Notes: a model not told the origin generated them from the letters alone. Counted from the stretch's first letter, positions 14,308 through 23,449 are shown. The stretch: DNA of 44,380 nt from an uncultured Eubacteriales bacterium (GCA_900550065.1 URQR01000001.1:1-44380), one strand, 5' to 3'. Numbers and translations: made by a program.

Positions 14308-16203
14308 ATGGCAATTGCGAAAATGAATCTGGTCAATATCATCGGCAGGGCGGACGACTTTGACCGGGTTTGCGCAAAATATTTGCTGGACTGCGATATG
14401 CATATTGAAAATGCAGTTGGCGCGCTTGACAATATTGCCGGGCTTACGCCGTACAGCGACGAGGATTCGTATTCTGACCTGATTGCGCGCGTAGAGGCCG
14501 TCTACAACCGCGCTGGGTTTTGCCCTACCGTGCTGCCGGATGCGGACGCACTGCCGTGCGGCGGAGCGGACTACGAACAAACGCTGGCGCAAATCAATGA
14601 CAAAATGCTTGCGCTGGAGGAAGAACGCGAGTCGCTTGAGCGGCAGATACACGAAAACGAACGTGTTATTTCACAGCTTAAACCGCTTTTGTCAATTGAC
14701 AATGTAGACGTGGACAGCTTTTTTCACTTCGACTTTGTGAAGTTCCGGTTTGGGCGTATGCCGAAAAAGAGTATGCAGACGCTTAGCGGCTACCTCTACG
14801 ATATCGACGCGTTTTTTATCCAGACGAGCGAAGATAGCGACTACATTTGGGGAATGTACTTTATGCCCGCGCTGCTGGAGGAAAAGATTGACGGCGTGTT
14901 TGCGTCGCTCTATTTTGAGCGGACGCGTATCTCGGACAAGGCGCATGGCACAGCGAAGGAAGCGACCGTGACGTTGGAGCTGGAAAATGAGCGGCTGGGC
15001 AAACGACGGGAAAAGATTGACAACGAGGTGAAGTCGATTCTTGACCAAGACCTTCGTGAGCTCAATGTAATCTATTCAGCCCTGCTGCTCGGGCGGCGGG
15101 TTGGCGAGATCAAACGCTACGCAGCGCACACGAAGGATTCGTTTTATGTGGTGGCGTGGATGGACAATGCACAGGCAGATCGGCTGATGCGCGCGGTGAA
15201 AAGCGAGGACAGTGTCGTCATCGTGACGGAAAAGCCGGAAACGGTCGACAAGGTTAAGCCGCCGACGCGGCTGAAAAACAGTGTGCTTGTCCGCCCGTTC
15301 GAGCTGTTTGTACGTATGTACGGCACGCCGGGCTACAACGAGATTGACCCGACAGGGATTGTCGCGCTCACGTACTTTCTGATGTTCGGAATTATGTTCG
15401 GCGATGTGGGGCAAGGGCTTCTTATTATGATTGTTGGGTTTTTGTTTGGCAGGCTCAAAAAATCGAGCCTCGGCAACATTATCGGCATTGTCGGAATTTC
15501 GTCGACGATTTTTGGCTTCGTTTACGGCTCGGTTTTCGGATACGAGGACATATTGCCCGCGCTGATTCACCCGATGGAGAAGATGAATTTTATGCTGATT
15601 GCCGCAGTCGCGCTCGGCGCGGTGATTATTGCGTTTGCAATGGTTTTAAATATTATTAATGCGGTGAAGTCAAAGGACGCCGGACGGGCGATTTTCTCGC
15701 AGAACGGGCTCGCCGGTCTGATATTTTACTTTGCGGCGATTGTAGCGGGGCTTAGCATGTTCCTAAACTTTGGGATCCAGATTGCACCGTGGCTGATTGG
15801 GATATCAATCGGCGTGCCGCTTCTGATGATTTTTGTGCAGGAACCGCTCTCTATGCTGATAGAGAAGAAAAAGGACTGGATGCCGGAAAAGAAGGGCATG
15901 TTCATAGTCGAAAAGTTTTTTGAGCTGTTTGAAATATTACTCAGCTTTATCACCAACACGATGTCGTTTATCCGTGTCGGCGCGTTTGCACTAAACCATG
16001 TCGGGATGATGAGCGTTGTGTTCCTGTTGTCGGATATGGCGCAGGGGGGCAGTATTGTGGTGCAGGTGCTCGGCAACCTGTTGGTTATTGGGCTTGAAGG
16101 CCTGATTGTCGGGATTCAGGTGCTGCGCCTTGAGTATTATGAAATGTTTTCACGGTTTTTCGTTGGGGATGGGAAAGAGTTCCAAAATATTAATCAAAAG
16201 TAA
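14308..16203 (+). CDS. V-type ATPase subunit I (a subunit)
   Basis: The stator and half-channel subunit, 631 residues. The N-terminal half (about 1-330) is a soluble domain with helices; the C-terminal half holds about seven to eight membrane segments from near residue 355 (IVALTYFLMFGIMFGDVGQG) to 610. The essential Arg of the ion path is visible in SFIRVGAFALNHVGMM. The ATG at 14308 follows AAAGGAGG, excluding the in-frame GTG six codons upstream. It is followed 14 bp later by the proteolipid gene. Confidence 0.95.
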   Translation: MAIAKMNLVNIIGRADDFDRVCAKYLLDCDMHIENAVGALDNIAGLTPYSDEDSYSDLIARVEAVYNRAGFCPTVLPDADALPCGGADYEQTLAQINDKMLALEEERESLERQIHENERVISQLKPLLSIDNVDVDSFFHFDFVKFRFGRMPKKSMQTLSGYLYDIDAFFIQTSEDSDYIWGMYFMPALLEEKIDGVFASLYFERTRISDKAHGTAKEATVTLELENERLGKRREKIDNEVKSILDQDLRELNVIYSALLLGRRVGEIKRYAAHTKDSFYVVAWMDNAQADRLMRAVKSEDSVVIVTEKPETVDKVKPPTRLKNSVLVRPFELFVRMYGTPGYNEIDPTGIVALTYFLMFGIMFGDVGQGLLIMIVGFLFGRLKKSSLGNIIGIVGISSTIFGFVYGSVFGYEDILPALIHPMEKMNFMLIAAVALGAVIIAFAMVLNIINAVKSKDAGRAIFSQNGLAGLIFYFAAIVAGLSMFLNFGIQIAPWLIGISIGVPLLMIFVQEPLSMLIEKKKDWMPEKKGMFIVEKFFELFEILLSFITNTMSFIRVGAFALNHVGMMSVVFLLSDMAQGGSIVVQVLGNLLVIGLEGLIVGIQVLRLEYYEMFSRFFVGDGKEFQNINQK

Positions 16204-16217
16204 ACGGAGGGCTTGCA

Positions 16218-16637
16218 ATGTTAGTTACGATTACTTCCATCGCATTGATTTTAAGTGTGGCGGTGCCGCTTGCCGCGTATTTAAAAATGGGAAAAAAGCA
16301 CGGGAAGGGGCTGCTTGCCGCAAACGTGATTTCCTTTTTCTCAGTCGTGCTTGTAGCAACGGTGTGTGCGTTTAGCCCGTCGCCCGTTTTGGCGGACGCT
16401 GCGCCCGCGGCGGCAGCTGCGGCCGATAATGGAATGGCGTATCTTGCGGCGGCTTTGGTTACGGGGCTGGCCTGCATCGGCGCGGGTATCGCTGTTGCGG
16501 CGGCGGCAAGCGCCGCGCTCGGCGCAATCAGCGAAAACGACAAAATTATGGGTAAGGCGCTTATCTTCGTTGCGCTTGCGGAAGGTATCGCGCTCTATGG
16601 TCTGCTCGTTACATTCATGATTCTCGGCCGGATTTAG
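16218..16637 (+). CDS. V-type ATPase proteolipid subunit K (c-ring)
   Basis: A 139-residue, very hydrophobic protein. The C-terminal half is a standard c-ring hairpin with the ion-binding Glu in VALAEGIALYGLL and the inner helix GAGIAVAAAASAALG. No Gln is seen on the inner helix and the Glu is followed by Gly, not Ser/Thr, so the usual Na+ signature is missing and proton coupling is inferred. The N-terminal half is a second pair of hydrophobic segments (about 3-21 and 31-52) joined by a basic loop KMGKKHGK, ending in a signal-peptidase-like VLADA and an Ala-rich linker; it carries no membrane carboxylate. Confidence 0.92.
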   Translation: MLVTITSIALILSVAVPLAAYLKMGKKHGKGLLAANVISFFSVVLVATVCAFSPSPVLADAAPAAAAAADNGMAYLAAALVTGLACIGAGIAVAAAASAALGAISENDKIMGKALIFVALAEGIALYGLLVTFMILGRI

Positions 16638-16649
16638 GAGGGCGCGCCT

Positions 16650-16958
16650 ATGAAGATGTATGTCATCAGCGACAATGTCGATACGCGCACAGGGATGCGC
16701 CTTGCCGGAATTGAGGGCTGTGTCGCGCACGGCGAGGCAGAGGTACGTGCCGCGCTCGACCGCGCGCTGGCGGACGAGCAGATTGCTGTTTTACTCATGA
16801 CGCAGAAGGCACAGCGCGACGCGGCGGCGTATGTGTCCGAGGTAAAGTTAACACATACGCGCCCGCTGATTGTGAGTATTCCGGACCGGCACGGGCTAGA
16901 CAAAAACCAGAACGCAATCACGGACTATATTAAAGACGCGATTGGATTAAAGCTATAG
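16650..16958 (+). CDS. V-type ATPase subunit F
   Basis: A 102-residue central-stalk subunit. The start MKMYVISDNVDTRTGMRLAG and the later segment AVLLMTQKAQRD match the ATP-synt_F fold (Rossmann-like, N-terminal strand VISDxDT). It binds subunit D and transmits rotation. The ATG follows AGGAGGGCG, 12 bp after the proteolipid stop. A 57-bp gap precedes subunit E. Confidence 0.9.
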   Translation: MKMYVISDNVDTRTGMRLAGIEGCVAHGEAEVRAALDRALADEQIAVLLMTQKAQRDAAAYVSEVKLTHTRPLIVSIPDRHGLDKNQNAITDYIKDAIGLKL

Positions 16959-17015
16959 CCGGCGGGAAGCCAGAGGAACGGATAAAATTAACTATGCCGG
17001 AGCGGGGTGAAGCAT

Positions 17016-17621
17016 ATGGCGGCAAATAAAATCAACGATACTGCAAAGCTGCAAAGCTTTGCGCGCTACGTCACGAGCGACGCGGCGAAACAGCGCGCGG
17101 CGCTGGCGCGCGAACTGGACGAGCGCTGGGCGCGTATGGTGGACGAAACGGAGCTTGCGCTCTACGGGCAGGCGTACGAGAAGATTCAGCGCTGCCGGAC
17201 AGAACTGACACATGCGACGAACGAAGCGCTGAGCCGCGAAAAGCTATCGTGCAAACGGCGGCTGTCGGCACGGCGCAGCGAGATGATGGGAACCGTGCTG
17301 GAGACGGTGCGTACGGAGCTAACTACCTTTACTAAAAGCGCGGATTATTACCCGTGGCTGCTGCGCGCATCACGCGGCGCGGTTCGTGTGCTCGGAGAAG
17401 GAAATATTATTTTGTACCTGAACGGCACGGATGCGGCACATGTACAAAGGCTTGCCTCGGACACGGGGTGCCGGGTAGAGCTGCTCGCGCCTGCGCACGA
17501 CGTGCTCGGCGGCGTAAAGGCGGTCAACAGCGATACACATACGGCAGTGAACCGGACACTTGCCTCCATGCTGGAGGAGCAGCGGGAGGAGTTTTTAAGG
17601 TTTTGCAATCTTGGCATGTAA
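17016..17621 (+). CDS. V-type ATPase subunit E (peripheral stalk)
   Basis: A 201-residue protein with a long charged N-terminal helix (about 1-100, rich in Arg, Glu and Ala) and a mixed alpha/beta C-terminal domain (GAVRVLGEGNIILYLN, VLGGVKAVNSD), as in subunit E. It forms the peripheral stalk with H/G. The ATG at 17016 follows GGGGTGA; a GTG three codons earlier overlaps it. The stop is 15 bp before the subunit A start. Confidence 0.9.
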   Translation: MAANKINDTAKLQSFARYVTSDAAKQRAALARELDERWARMVDETELALYGQAYEKIQRCRTELTHATNEALSREKLSCKRRLSARRSEMMGTVLETVRTELTTFTKSADYYPWLLRASRGAVRVLGEGNIILYLNGTDAAHVQRLASDTGCRVELLAPAHDVLGGVKAVNSDTHTAVNRTLASMLEEQREEFLRFCNLGM

Positions 17622-17636
17622 GGCGAGGTGGTAGCA

Positions 17637-19406
17637 GTGGGAGCAAAAGGTGAAATATATGGCATCAACGGGCCGGTTATCGAGGTTGTCGGAGACAGTA
17701 ATTTTACGATGCTGGAAATGGTCAGCATCGGCGAGATGGGACTGATTGGCGAGGTAATCGGGATTCGGGCCGATAAAACGATTGTACAGGCGTACGAGTC
17801 GACGACGGGCGTAAAGCCGGGCGAGACGGTTACGGGGAGCGGAAGCCCTATGCTGGCGACGCTTGGACCGGGGATTATCGGCAACATTTTTGACGGAATC
17901 CAGCGCCCTCTGCGCAGTCTCGCGCAGCAGGCCGGCGCATACATTGACCGCGGCGTGGACGCGCCGCCGCTTGATGAAACGAGAAACTATGAAGTAGAAG
18001 TATTTGTAAAAGAGGGCGATATGGCCGAGGGCGGTAAAATCGTCGCGCAGACGCCGGAAACGCCCCTGATTATGCATAAAATTATGATACCGCCCGGCGT
18101 GAGCGGCACAGTGACGTTTGCCGCGCCGAGCGGGGCGTATACAGTCGACGACGTGATTGCACGCGTAACGGATGGCAAAGGGCAGGAGCACGAAATCAAG
18201 CTGTTTCAAAAATGGCCGATTCGCCGCCCGCGCCCGCACAAGGAGCGCAAGCCGACGACGATACCGCTTATCACGGGCCAGCGTATTATTGATTCGCTGC
18301 TGCCAATCGCAAAGGGCGGTACGGCGGCAGTGCCGGGCGGCTTCGGCACGGGTAAGACGATGACCCAGCACCAGCTCGCGAAGTGGGCCGATGCGGACAT
18401 TATCGTCTATATCGGCTGCGGCGAGCGCGGAAACGAGATGACACAGGTATTAGAGGATTTTTCAAAGCTGATTGACCCGAAGTCGAACCGCCCGCTTTTG
18501 GACCGTACGGTACTGATTGCGAACACGTCGAACATGCCGGTCGCGGCGCGTGAGGCGAGCATCTATACAGGCGTGACACTGGCGGAGTACTACCGCGACA
18601 TGGGCTACCATGTGGCTATCATGGCGGATTCGACGTCGCGCTGGGCCGAGGCGCTGCGCGAGATTTCGGGCCGGCTTGAGGAGATGCCGGCGGAGGAGGG
18701 CTTTCCGGCGTATTTGTCGAGCAGGCTGTCGGAGTTTTACGAGCGTGCAGGGCTTTGTGTAAATTTGAACGGCACAGAGGGCTCGGTAACGATTATTGGC
18801 GCGGTTTCGCCGCAGGGCGGCGACTTTTCCGAGCCGGTGACGCAGAATACGAAGCGGTTTGTCCGCTCGTTTTGGGCGCTGGACCGTTCGCTCGCGTATG
18901 CAAGGCACTATCCGGCGATTAACTGGATTAATTCCTACAGCGAGTACATTGACGACCTGACGCCGTGGTATGACACGAATTTGTCGCCCGCGTTTTTGCG
19001 CCGGCGCAATGAAATCATGGCGATTTTGCAGGAGGAGTCGAATCTAAACGAAATTGTGAAGCTGATCGGCGCGGACGTGCTGCCCGACGGGCAGAAGCTC
19101 ACGCTTGAGATTGCACGTGTGATTCGGCTGGGATTTTTGCAGCAAAACGCCTTTCACGCCGACGACACATATGTGCCGCTTGCCAAGCAGGCAAAAATGA
19201 TGGATACAATTCTGTACTTGTACGAGCAGGCAAAAATAGTGGTTGCAAAGGGGATTCCGGTCTCGCAGGCGGTTGCGACAGGGTTGTTCGAGGACGTGAT
19301 TAAAATGAAATACACGATTGGCAACGACGATCTTGCGCCGTTTGACGCTTTGCAGAAGGAAATCAAAGAAAAAATCAGCACGGTATTAAAAGAAAACGGT
19401 TTTTAA
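17637..19406 (+). CDS. atpA: V-type ATPase catalytic subunit A
   Basis: The ATP-hydrolysing subunit, 589 residues, normal length. It has the N-terminal barrel (KGEIYGINGPVIEV), the non-homologous insertion specific to A subunits (about 110-200), a P-loop GGFGTGKTMTQ at about 233-243, and the downstream YIGCGERGNEMTQVL and MADSTSRWAEALREISGRL segments. The start is GTG at 17637, placed by GAGGTGG at proper spacing; a GTG three codons earlier overlaps that site. Forms A3B3 with the next gene's product. Confidence 0.96.
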   Translation: MGAKGEIYGINGPVIEVVGDSNFTMLEMVSIGEMGLIGEVIGIRADKTIVQAYESTTGVKPGETVTGSGSPMLATLGPGIIGNIFDGIQRPLRSLAQQAGAYIDRGVDAPPLDETRNYEVEVFVKEGDMAEGGKIVAQTPETPLIMHKIMIPPGVSGTVTFAAPSGAYTVDDVIARVTDGKGQEHEIKLFQKWPIRRPRPHKERKPTTIPLITGQRIIDSLLPIAKGGTAAVPGGFGTGKTMTQHQLAKWADADIIVYIGCGERGNEMTQVLEDFSKLIDPKSNRPLLDRTVLIANTSNMPVAAREASIYTGVTLAEYYRDMGYHVAIMADSTSRWAEALREISGRLEEMPAEEGFPAYLSSRLSEFYERAGLCVNLNGTEGSVTIIGAVSPQGGDFSEPVTQNTKRFVRSFWALDRSLAYARHYPAINWINSYSEYIDDLTPWYDTNLSPAFLRRRNEIMAILQEESNLNEIVKLIGADVLPDGQKLTLEIARVIRLGFLQQNAFHADDTYVPLAKQAKMMDTILYLYEQAKIVVAKGIPVSQAVATGLFEDVIKMKYTIGNDDLAPFDALQKEIKEKISTVLKENGF

Positions 19407-19431
19407 TTGGACGTTTGGGGAGCTGGTGGAT

Positions 19432-20811
19432 ATGGCACTCGAATATATTGGATTAAAGCAAATAAACGGCCCGCTTGTGGTGCTTGACGGCGTGCATGGT
19501 GCGTCGTACGAGGAAATGGTCAAGATAAAGGCGGCGGACGGGAGCGAACGGCAGGGCCGCATTATTGAAATTCACGGCGATTTGGCGGTTGTGCAGGTGT
19601 TTGAGGGAACGGACGGGCTTTCACTCACAAACACGACGACGCAGATGACGGGCAAGCCCATGACAATGCCGCTTACAAAGGAGCTTTTAGGGCGCGTCCT
19701 GTCCGGGAGCGGCCGCCCGATTGACGGGCTGGGAGAAATTTACCCCGACGAGATGGGCGACGTGAACGGTATGGCGATGAACCCCGTGCTGCGCGAATAT
19801 CCGGAGAATTTTATTCAGACGGGTATCAGTGCAATCGACGGGCTGTCGACGCTGATTCGCGGGCAGAAGCTGCCGATTTTTTCGGGCAACGGGCTGCCGC
19901 ACGATAAGTTAGCCGTACAAATTGTGCGCCAGGCAAAGGCTGGCGGCGCGGACGAATTCGCGGTTGTGTTTGCGGCAATGGGCGTAAAAAACGACGTTGC
20001 GGCGTACTTTAAACGCGCGTTTGAGGAGAGCGGCGTACTCGACAAGGTTGTGATGTTTTTGAACCTGTCGGGCGACCCGGTGGTGGAGCGTATTATTACG
20101 CCGCGCGCCGCGCTGACAGTGGCGGAATATCTGGCGTTTACGCACAGGATGCACATTTTGGTTATTCTAACCGATATGACCTCATACGCCGAGGCGCTGC
20201 GCGAGATTTCCTCGTCGAAGGGCGAAATCCCGAGCCGGAAGGGCTTCCCTGGGTATTTGTACAGCGACTTGGCGTCGATGTTTGAGCGTGCGGGCATTCT
20301 TAAGGGTAAGGGTGGGTCCGTGACGCAGATTCCAATTTTGACAATGCCGAACGACGATATTACGCACCCGATTCCCGACCTGACGGGCTATATTACAGAG
20401 GGGCAGATTGTGCTTGACCGCGGCCTGTCTCAGCGCGGGGTGTACCCGCCCGTGGCAGTGCTGCCGAGCTTGTCGCGGCTGATGAAGGACGGCATTGGCG
20501 AGGGCTTTACGCGCGCCGACCACGCTGATTTGTCGAGCCAGCTCTTTGCAAGCTACGCTAAGGTCGCCGACGCGCGCGCGCTTGCGTCTGTTATTGGTGA
20601 GGAGGAGCTAAGCGACACGGATAAACAGTATATGGCGTTTGGGCGGGCGTTTGAGGACCAATTTATCAGTCAAGCGGAAACAGAAAACCGCAGCGTGGAG
20701 CAGACGCTTGACATCGGCTGGTCGCTTTTGCGGCTGCTGCCGGAGAGCGAGCTTGACCGTCTGCCGCCGGAGCTGATTGCGCAGTATTATAGAAAGCCGG
20801 AAGAGACGTAA
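19432..20811 (+). CDS. atpB: V-type ATPase regulatory subunit B
   Basis: The non-catalytic nucleotide-binding partner of A, 459 residues. Typical features are the start EYIGLKQINGPLVVLDG, the degenerate P-loop region LPIFSGNGLPHDKLAVQI, EALREISSSKGEIPSRKGFPGY and ILTMPNDDITHPIPDLTGY. The ATG at 19432 is preceded by GGGGAG/GGTGG; a GTG two codons earlier is an alternative. It lies 25 bp after subunit A and 35 bp before D. Confidence 0.96.
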   Translation: MALEYIGLKQINGPLVVLDGVHGASYEEMVKIKAADGSERQGRIIEIHGDLAVVQVFEGTDGLSLTNTTTQMTGKPMTMPLTKELLGRVLSGSGRPIDGLGEIYPDEMGDVNGMAMNPVLREYPENFIQTGISAIDGLSTLIRGQKLPIFSGNGLPHDKLAVQIVRQAKAGGADEFAVVFAAMGVKNDVAAYFKRAFEESGVLDKVVMFLNLSGDPVVERIITPRAALTVAEYLAFTHRMHILVILTDMTSYAEALREISSSKGEIPSRKGFPGYLYSDLASMFERAGILKGKGGSVTQIPILTMPNDDITHPIPDLTGYITEGQIVLDRGLSQRGVYPPVAVLPSLSRLMKDGIGEGFTRADHADLSSQLFASYAKVADARALASVIGEEELSDTDKQYMAFGRAFEDQFISQAETENRSVEQTLDIGWSLLRLLPESELDRLPPELIAQYYRKPEET

Positions 20812-20846
20812 ACCGCGGCAAATAAGAAAAAGGAGGCGGCGCGGCT

Positions 20847-21491
20847 ATGGATGTAAATTTATTTCCGACAAAGGGAAACCTGATTCTTGCGAAAAATACA
20901 CTCGCGCTGTCGAGCCAAGGCTATGAGCTGCTTGATAAAAAGCGCAATATTCTCATTCGGGAAATGATGGGGCTTATTGATGCGGCAAAGGAACTACAGG
21001 CCAACATTGAGACGACGTTTGCGGCGGCGTACGACGCGCTTCAGCGTGCAAACATTACGTCCGGAATTGAGCGTGTGATGGAGATTGGGACAACAATTCC
21101 TTTAGAGGACAGCGTTCGGGTTCTGTCGCGCTCCGTTATGGGAACGGAAATCCCAATGGTGCGCTATGAAAAAAAGCAGGAGCCGCCGCACTATGGTTTT
21201 TACGCTACGACGAGTGCGCTCGATGAGGCGCGGGCACGGTTTGTGGAGGTAAAAGAGCTTTCCCTCCAGTTGGCCGAAGTAGAGAACTCCGTTTACCGTC
21301 TTGCGGTTAATATTAAAAAGACACAAAAGCGCGCCAACGCGCTTAAAAATGTGACGATTCCGAAATATACGGGTATTTGTAAGATGATTGAGGGCGTTTT
21401 AGAAGAAAAGGAGCGCGAGGAATTTACGCGCTTAAAGGTGATCAAGGGACAAAAGGAAAACAGTCAAAACCAAGGGGGCATGTCCATATGA
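20847..21491 (+). CDS. V-type ATPase subunit D (central shaft)
   Basis: A 214-residue, largely coiled-coil protein that forms the rotor shaft. It shows the family start FPTKGNLILAKNTLALSSQGYELLDKK (only partly quoted here: PTKGNLI then LLDKKRNILIREM) and the C-terminal helix RRVNALKN-like segment, here KKTQKRANALKNVTIPKY. The ATG follows AAAAAGGAGG. Its stop overlaps the start of the radical SAM gene in ATGA, so those two are translationally coupled. Confidence 0.94.
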   Translation: MDVNLFPTKGNLILAKNTLALSSQGYELLDKKRNILIREMMGLIDAAKELQANIETTFAAAYDALQRANITSGIERVMEIGTTIPLEDSVRVLSRSVMGTEIPMVRYEKKQEPPHYGFYATTSALDEARARFVEVKELSLQLAEVENSVYRLAVNIKKTQKRANALKNVTIPKYTGICKMIEGVLEEKEREEFTRLKVIKGQKENSQNQGGMSI

Positions 21492-22120
21492 GTGAGAAAA
21501 AAGATTTGTTTGTATATACCTACAGTGCGGAGCCGGATCATGAAAAATCGCTGTATGTCAACCTCACGAACCGGTGTACAAACCGTTGTACGTTCTGTAT
21601 CCGCAACAATAAAGAGGGCGTTGGCGGCGGGACGCAACTATGGCTCTCACACGAGCCGAGTGTGGAAGAAATTATTGCCGCGCTGAAGGAATACGACGTT
21701 GACAGCTTTGCAGAGCTGGTGTTTTGCGGCTATGGCGAGCCGACGATACGGATTGACGAGCTGATTACTGTTGCAAAGTGGGTCAAGGAAAATTATAAGG
21801 TTAAGACGCGTATTAACACGAACGGGCACGGGAGCGAGTTTCACGGGCGCGACATTACGCCGCTTTTTGACGGCGTGATTGACACTGTATCGGTCAGCCT
21901 GAACGCTGCAAGCGCAGAGGAATACGATAAGACGTGCAAGTCCATCTATGGCATACGCGCATACGAGATTATGCTTGACTTTGCCAAAAAGGCAAAGGCG
22001 CATACGGATGTTGTGCTCAGTATTGTTGATGTGCTACCGCCGGAGGAAATTGAAGCGTGCAGAAAAATTGCCGCCGAGGCGGGTGTTCGGCTTAAAGTAC
22101 GCGAATATGTAGAGGAATAA
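21488..22120 (+). CDS. Radical SAM protein, TatD-associated type
   Basis: A 210-residue radical SAM protein with the [4Fe-4S] motif CTNRCTFC (C30, C34, C37; CX3CX2C), the GYGEPT glycine motif at about 81-86 and INTNGHG. The sequence LYVNLTNRCTNRCTFCIR is typical of the small 'TatD family-associated' radical SAM group (TIGR04038 as remembered), whose substrate is unknown. At 210 residues it has little room for an extra cluster domain. It overlaps subunit D of the V-ATPase by 4 bp and ends just before a strong terminator, so it is the last gene of the ATPase operon. Confidence 0.9.
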   Translation: MSEKKDLFVYTYSAEPDHEKSLYVNLTNRCTNRCTFCIRNNKEGVGGGTQLWLSHEPSVEEIIAALKEYDVDSFAELVFCGYGEPTIRIDELITVAKWVKENYKVKTRINTNGHGSEFHGRDITPLFDGVIDTVSVSLNAASAEEYDKTCKSIYGIRAYEIMLDFAKKAKAHTDVVLSIVDVLPPEEIEACRKIAAEAGVRLKVREYVEE

Positions 22121-22141
22121 TAAATAGACGAAAAAAGAAAA

Positions 22142-22167
22142 CCGCTTGCATGTGCAAGCGGCCTTTT
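22142..22167. terminator. Bidirectional terminator after the V-ATPase operon
   Basis: A perfect 9-bp stem (CCGCTTGCA at 22142-22150, TGCAAGCGG at 22153-22161) is followed by CCTTTTATT on the plus strand and by TTTTCTTTTTT on the minus strand. It can serve the radical SAM gene and the convergent lipoprotein gene. Confidence 0.88.
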
Positions 22168-22168
22168 A

Positions 22169-22864
22169 TTATCCGATTTTTTCGTACCCTTCCGGTATGG
22201 TAAACAGGCTGTCCGGCACGCCGCTTGTAATTGAAATTACCTCAAGCTGCGTTTCCTGCCCGTCCTTGCTCGACAACATATATTTCAACTCGCCGTTTTC
22301 AAAGCAATAGCGGATGTCCGTGCCCTCTACTGTAAAATGTTCATAGTCGTAGGATTTTCCGCCGATCTCGACGCTGCCCTCTTCCATCGCGCTGCCGCTT
22401 AAGCTGCCCGCGTAAAACGCGCCGTTATCGACCGTTTGTGCGCTGTCAGAGGATACGTCGGATATGTCTGTGACCATATAGGTTTTTGTAGTGTGCATGA
22501 CCGTGTAATTTTTCCCGTTCTTTTCAAAGTTTGTAAAGCGTCCGGTTTCGGTTTCAATGTCGCTGTATACGCTTCTGCCGCTCACGACCGCAGTCGTCAT
22601 CAATAGCGTACCTGTATCAGAATGTGTGCGGAGCTGTACCACATAATCGCCGTTTGTCCGCGCAGAAAAGTACTGATAGGTCTTAGAAGAAGCGAGTCTG
22701 CTGTCCGGCGTAGCGGCTGCCTCTACGCCCGGCGCGGCGGAAACTGTCGGCGAACCGGACGGTGAGGAGGAAGGGCTGGGAACGGGATTCTGCCTCGGCG
22801 TAGTGCAGGCACATAAAACTACCATTAATATAAGCGGCAGCGCCGCTAAAATTCTTTTTTTCAT
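22169..22864 (-). CDS. Putative lipoprotein
   Basis: A 231-residue exported protein with a lipoprotein signal: KKR, a hydrophobic stretch and the lipobox LCAC, so C20 would be lipidated. A Pro/Ser-rich linker (about 25-55) leads to a beta-rich domain (TYQYFSARTNGDYVVQL, later YEHFTVEGTDIRYCFENGELKYM) that resembles LolA/LppX-like lipoproteins in outline; this is a weak inference. The ATG follows GGGGTGA. It lies 16 bp after the XRE regulator gene and is likely co-transcribed with it. Confidence 0.75.
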   Translation of the reverse strand: MKKRILAALPLILMVVLCACTTPRQNPVPSPSSSPSGSPTVSAAPGVEAAATPDSRLASSKTYQYFSARTNGDYVVQLRTHSDTGTLLMTTAVVSGRSVYSDIETETGRFTNFEKNGKNYTVMHTTKTYMVTDISDVSSDSAQTVDNGAFYAGSLSGSAMEEGSVEIGGKSYDYEHFTVEGTDIRYCFENGELKYMLSSKDGQETQLEVISITSGVPDSLFTIPEGYEKIG

Positions 22865-22880
22865 TAAAAAAAATCACCCC

Positions 22881-23408
22881 TTATAAAAAGTGAATCACGC
22901 CGCCGATGTCTTGGTCCGATTCCGGCAAGGCGTCTGCCTTCTCGCGTGTTAAAACGGCAATTCGACCGCCCGTCTCACACAGGGCAAACGGTGTGCTTCT
23001 ATCGCCGCGGCGTGCGATAACAGTAAATGAAACGCCGTCTTCTTCGAGCGTAACTGCAAACAAATCGTCGCCTTCTTCCTCAACAGGCGCGTCTATATAG
23101 TCATAGGCCGCTGTTACGATATATTGCGGCAGCGCGCGCACGTCCTCGGGCCGGAGAAGCGGAAACTTTCTGCGTATCATATAGGGGCTGCCGCTCTCGT
23201 GCATACGGTCGGAATTCCCGATTAGATAGTCGATATCAACTTTAAGGTGCTCCGCAAGCTCGACAATCTTTTGCGTGCTCGGATATGTGCGGCCCGTCTC
23301 ATAATTATGGATTGCTGTTTTGCTTGTACCAATTAAATTTCCGAGTTCTTCTTGCGTTTTGCCGTGTAATTTTCTAAGAAACTTTAATCTTTCACTAAAT
23401 GTAGACAT
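22881..23408 (-). CDS. XRE-family transcriptional regulator
   Basis: A 175-residue DNA-binding protein. An N-terminal Cro/C1-type helix-turn-helix (about 5-60) is visible in KTQEELGNLIGTSKTAIHNY and VELAEHLKVDIDYLIG. The C-terminal part (about 75-175) is an acidic beta-rich domain of unknown ligand, with YIVTAAYDYIDAP and LFAVTLEEDGVSFTVIARR. The ATG at 23406-23408 follows AAAGGGGTG; a GTG three codons earlier overlaps. The promoter at 23450-23478 is close to the oppositely oriented promoter of the WG-repeat gene, so this regulator could act on both. Confidence 0.88.
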   Translation of the reverse strand: MSTFSERLKFLRKLHGKTQEELGNLIGTSKTAIHNYETGRTYPSTQKIVELAEHLKVDIDYLIGNSDRMHESGSPYMIRRKFPLLRPEDVRALPQYIVTAAYDYIDAPVEEEGDDLFAVTLEEDGVSFTVIARRGDRSTPFALCETGGRIAVLTREKADALPESDQDIGGVIHFL

Positions 23409-23449
23409 GGCATGCACCCCTTTATTATGCAGATAGCTTTATATGAGCA

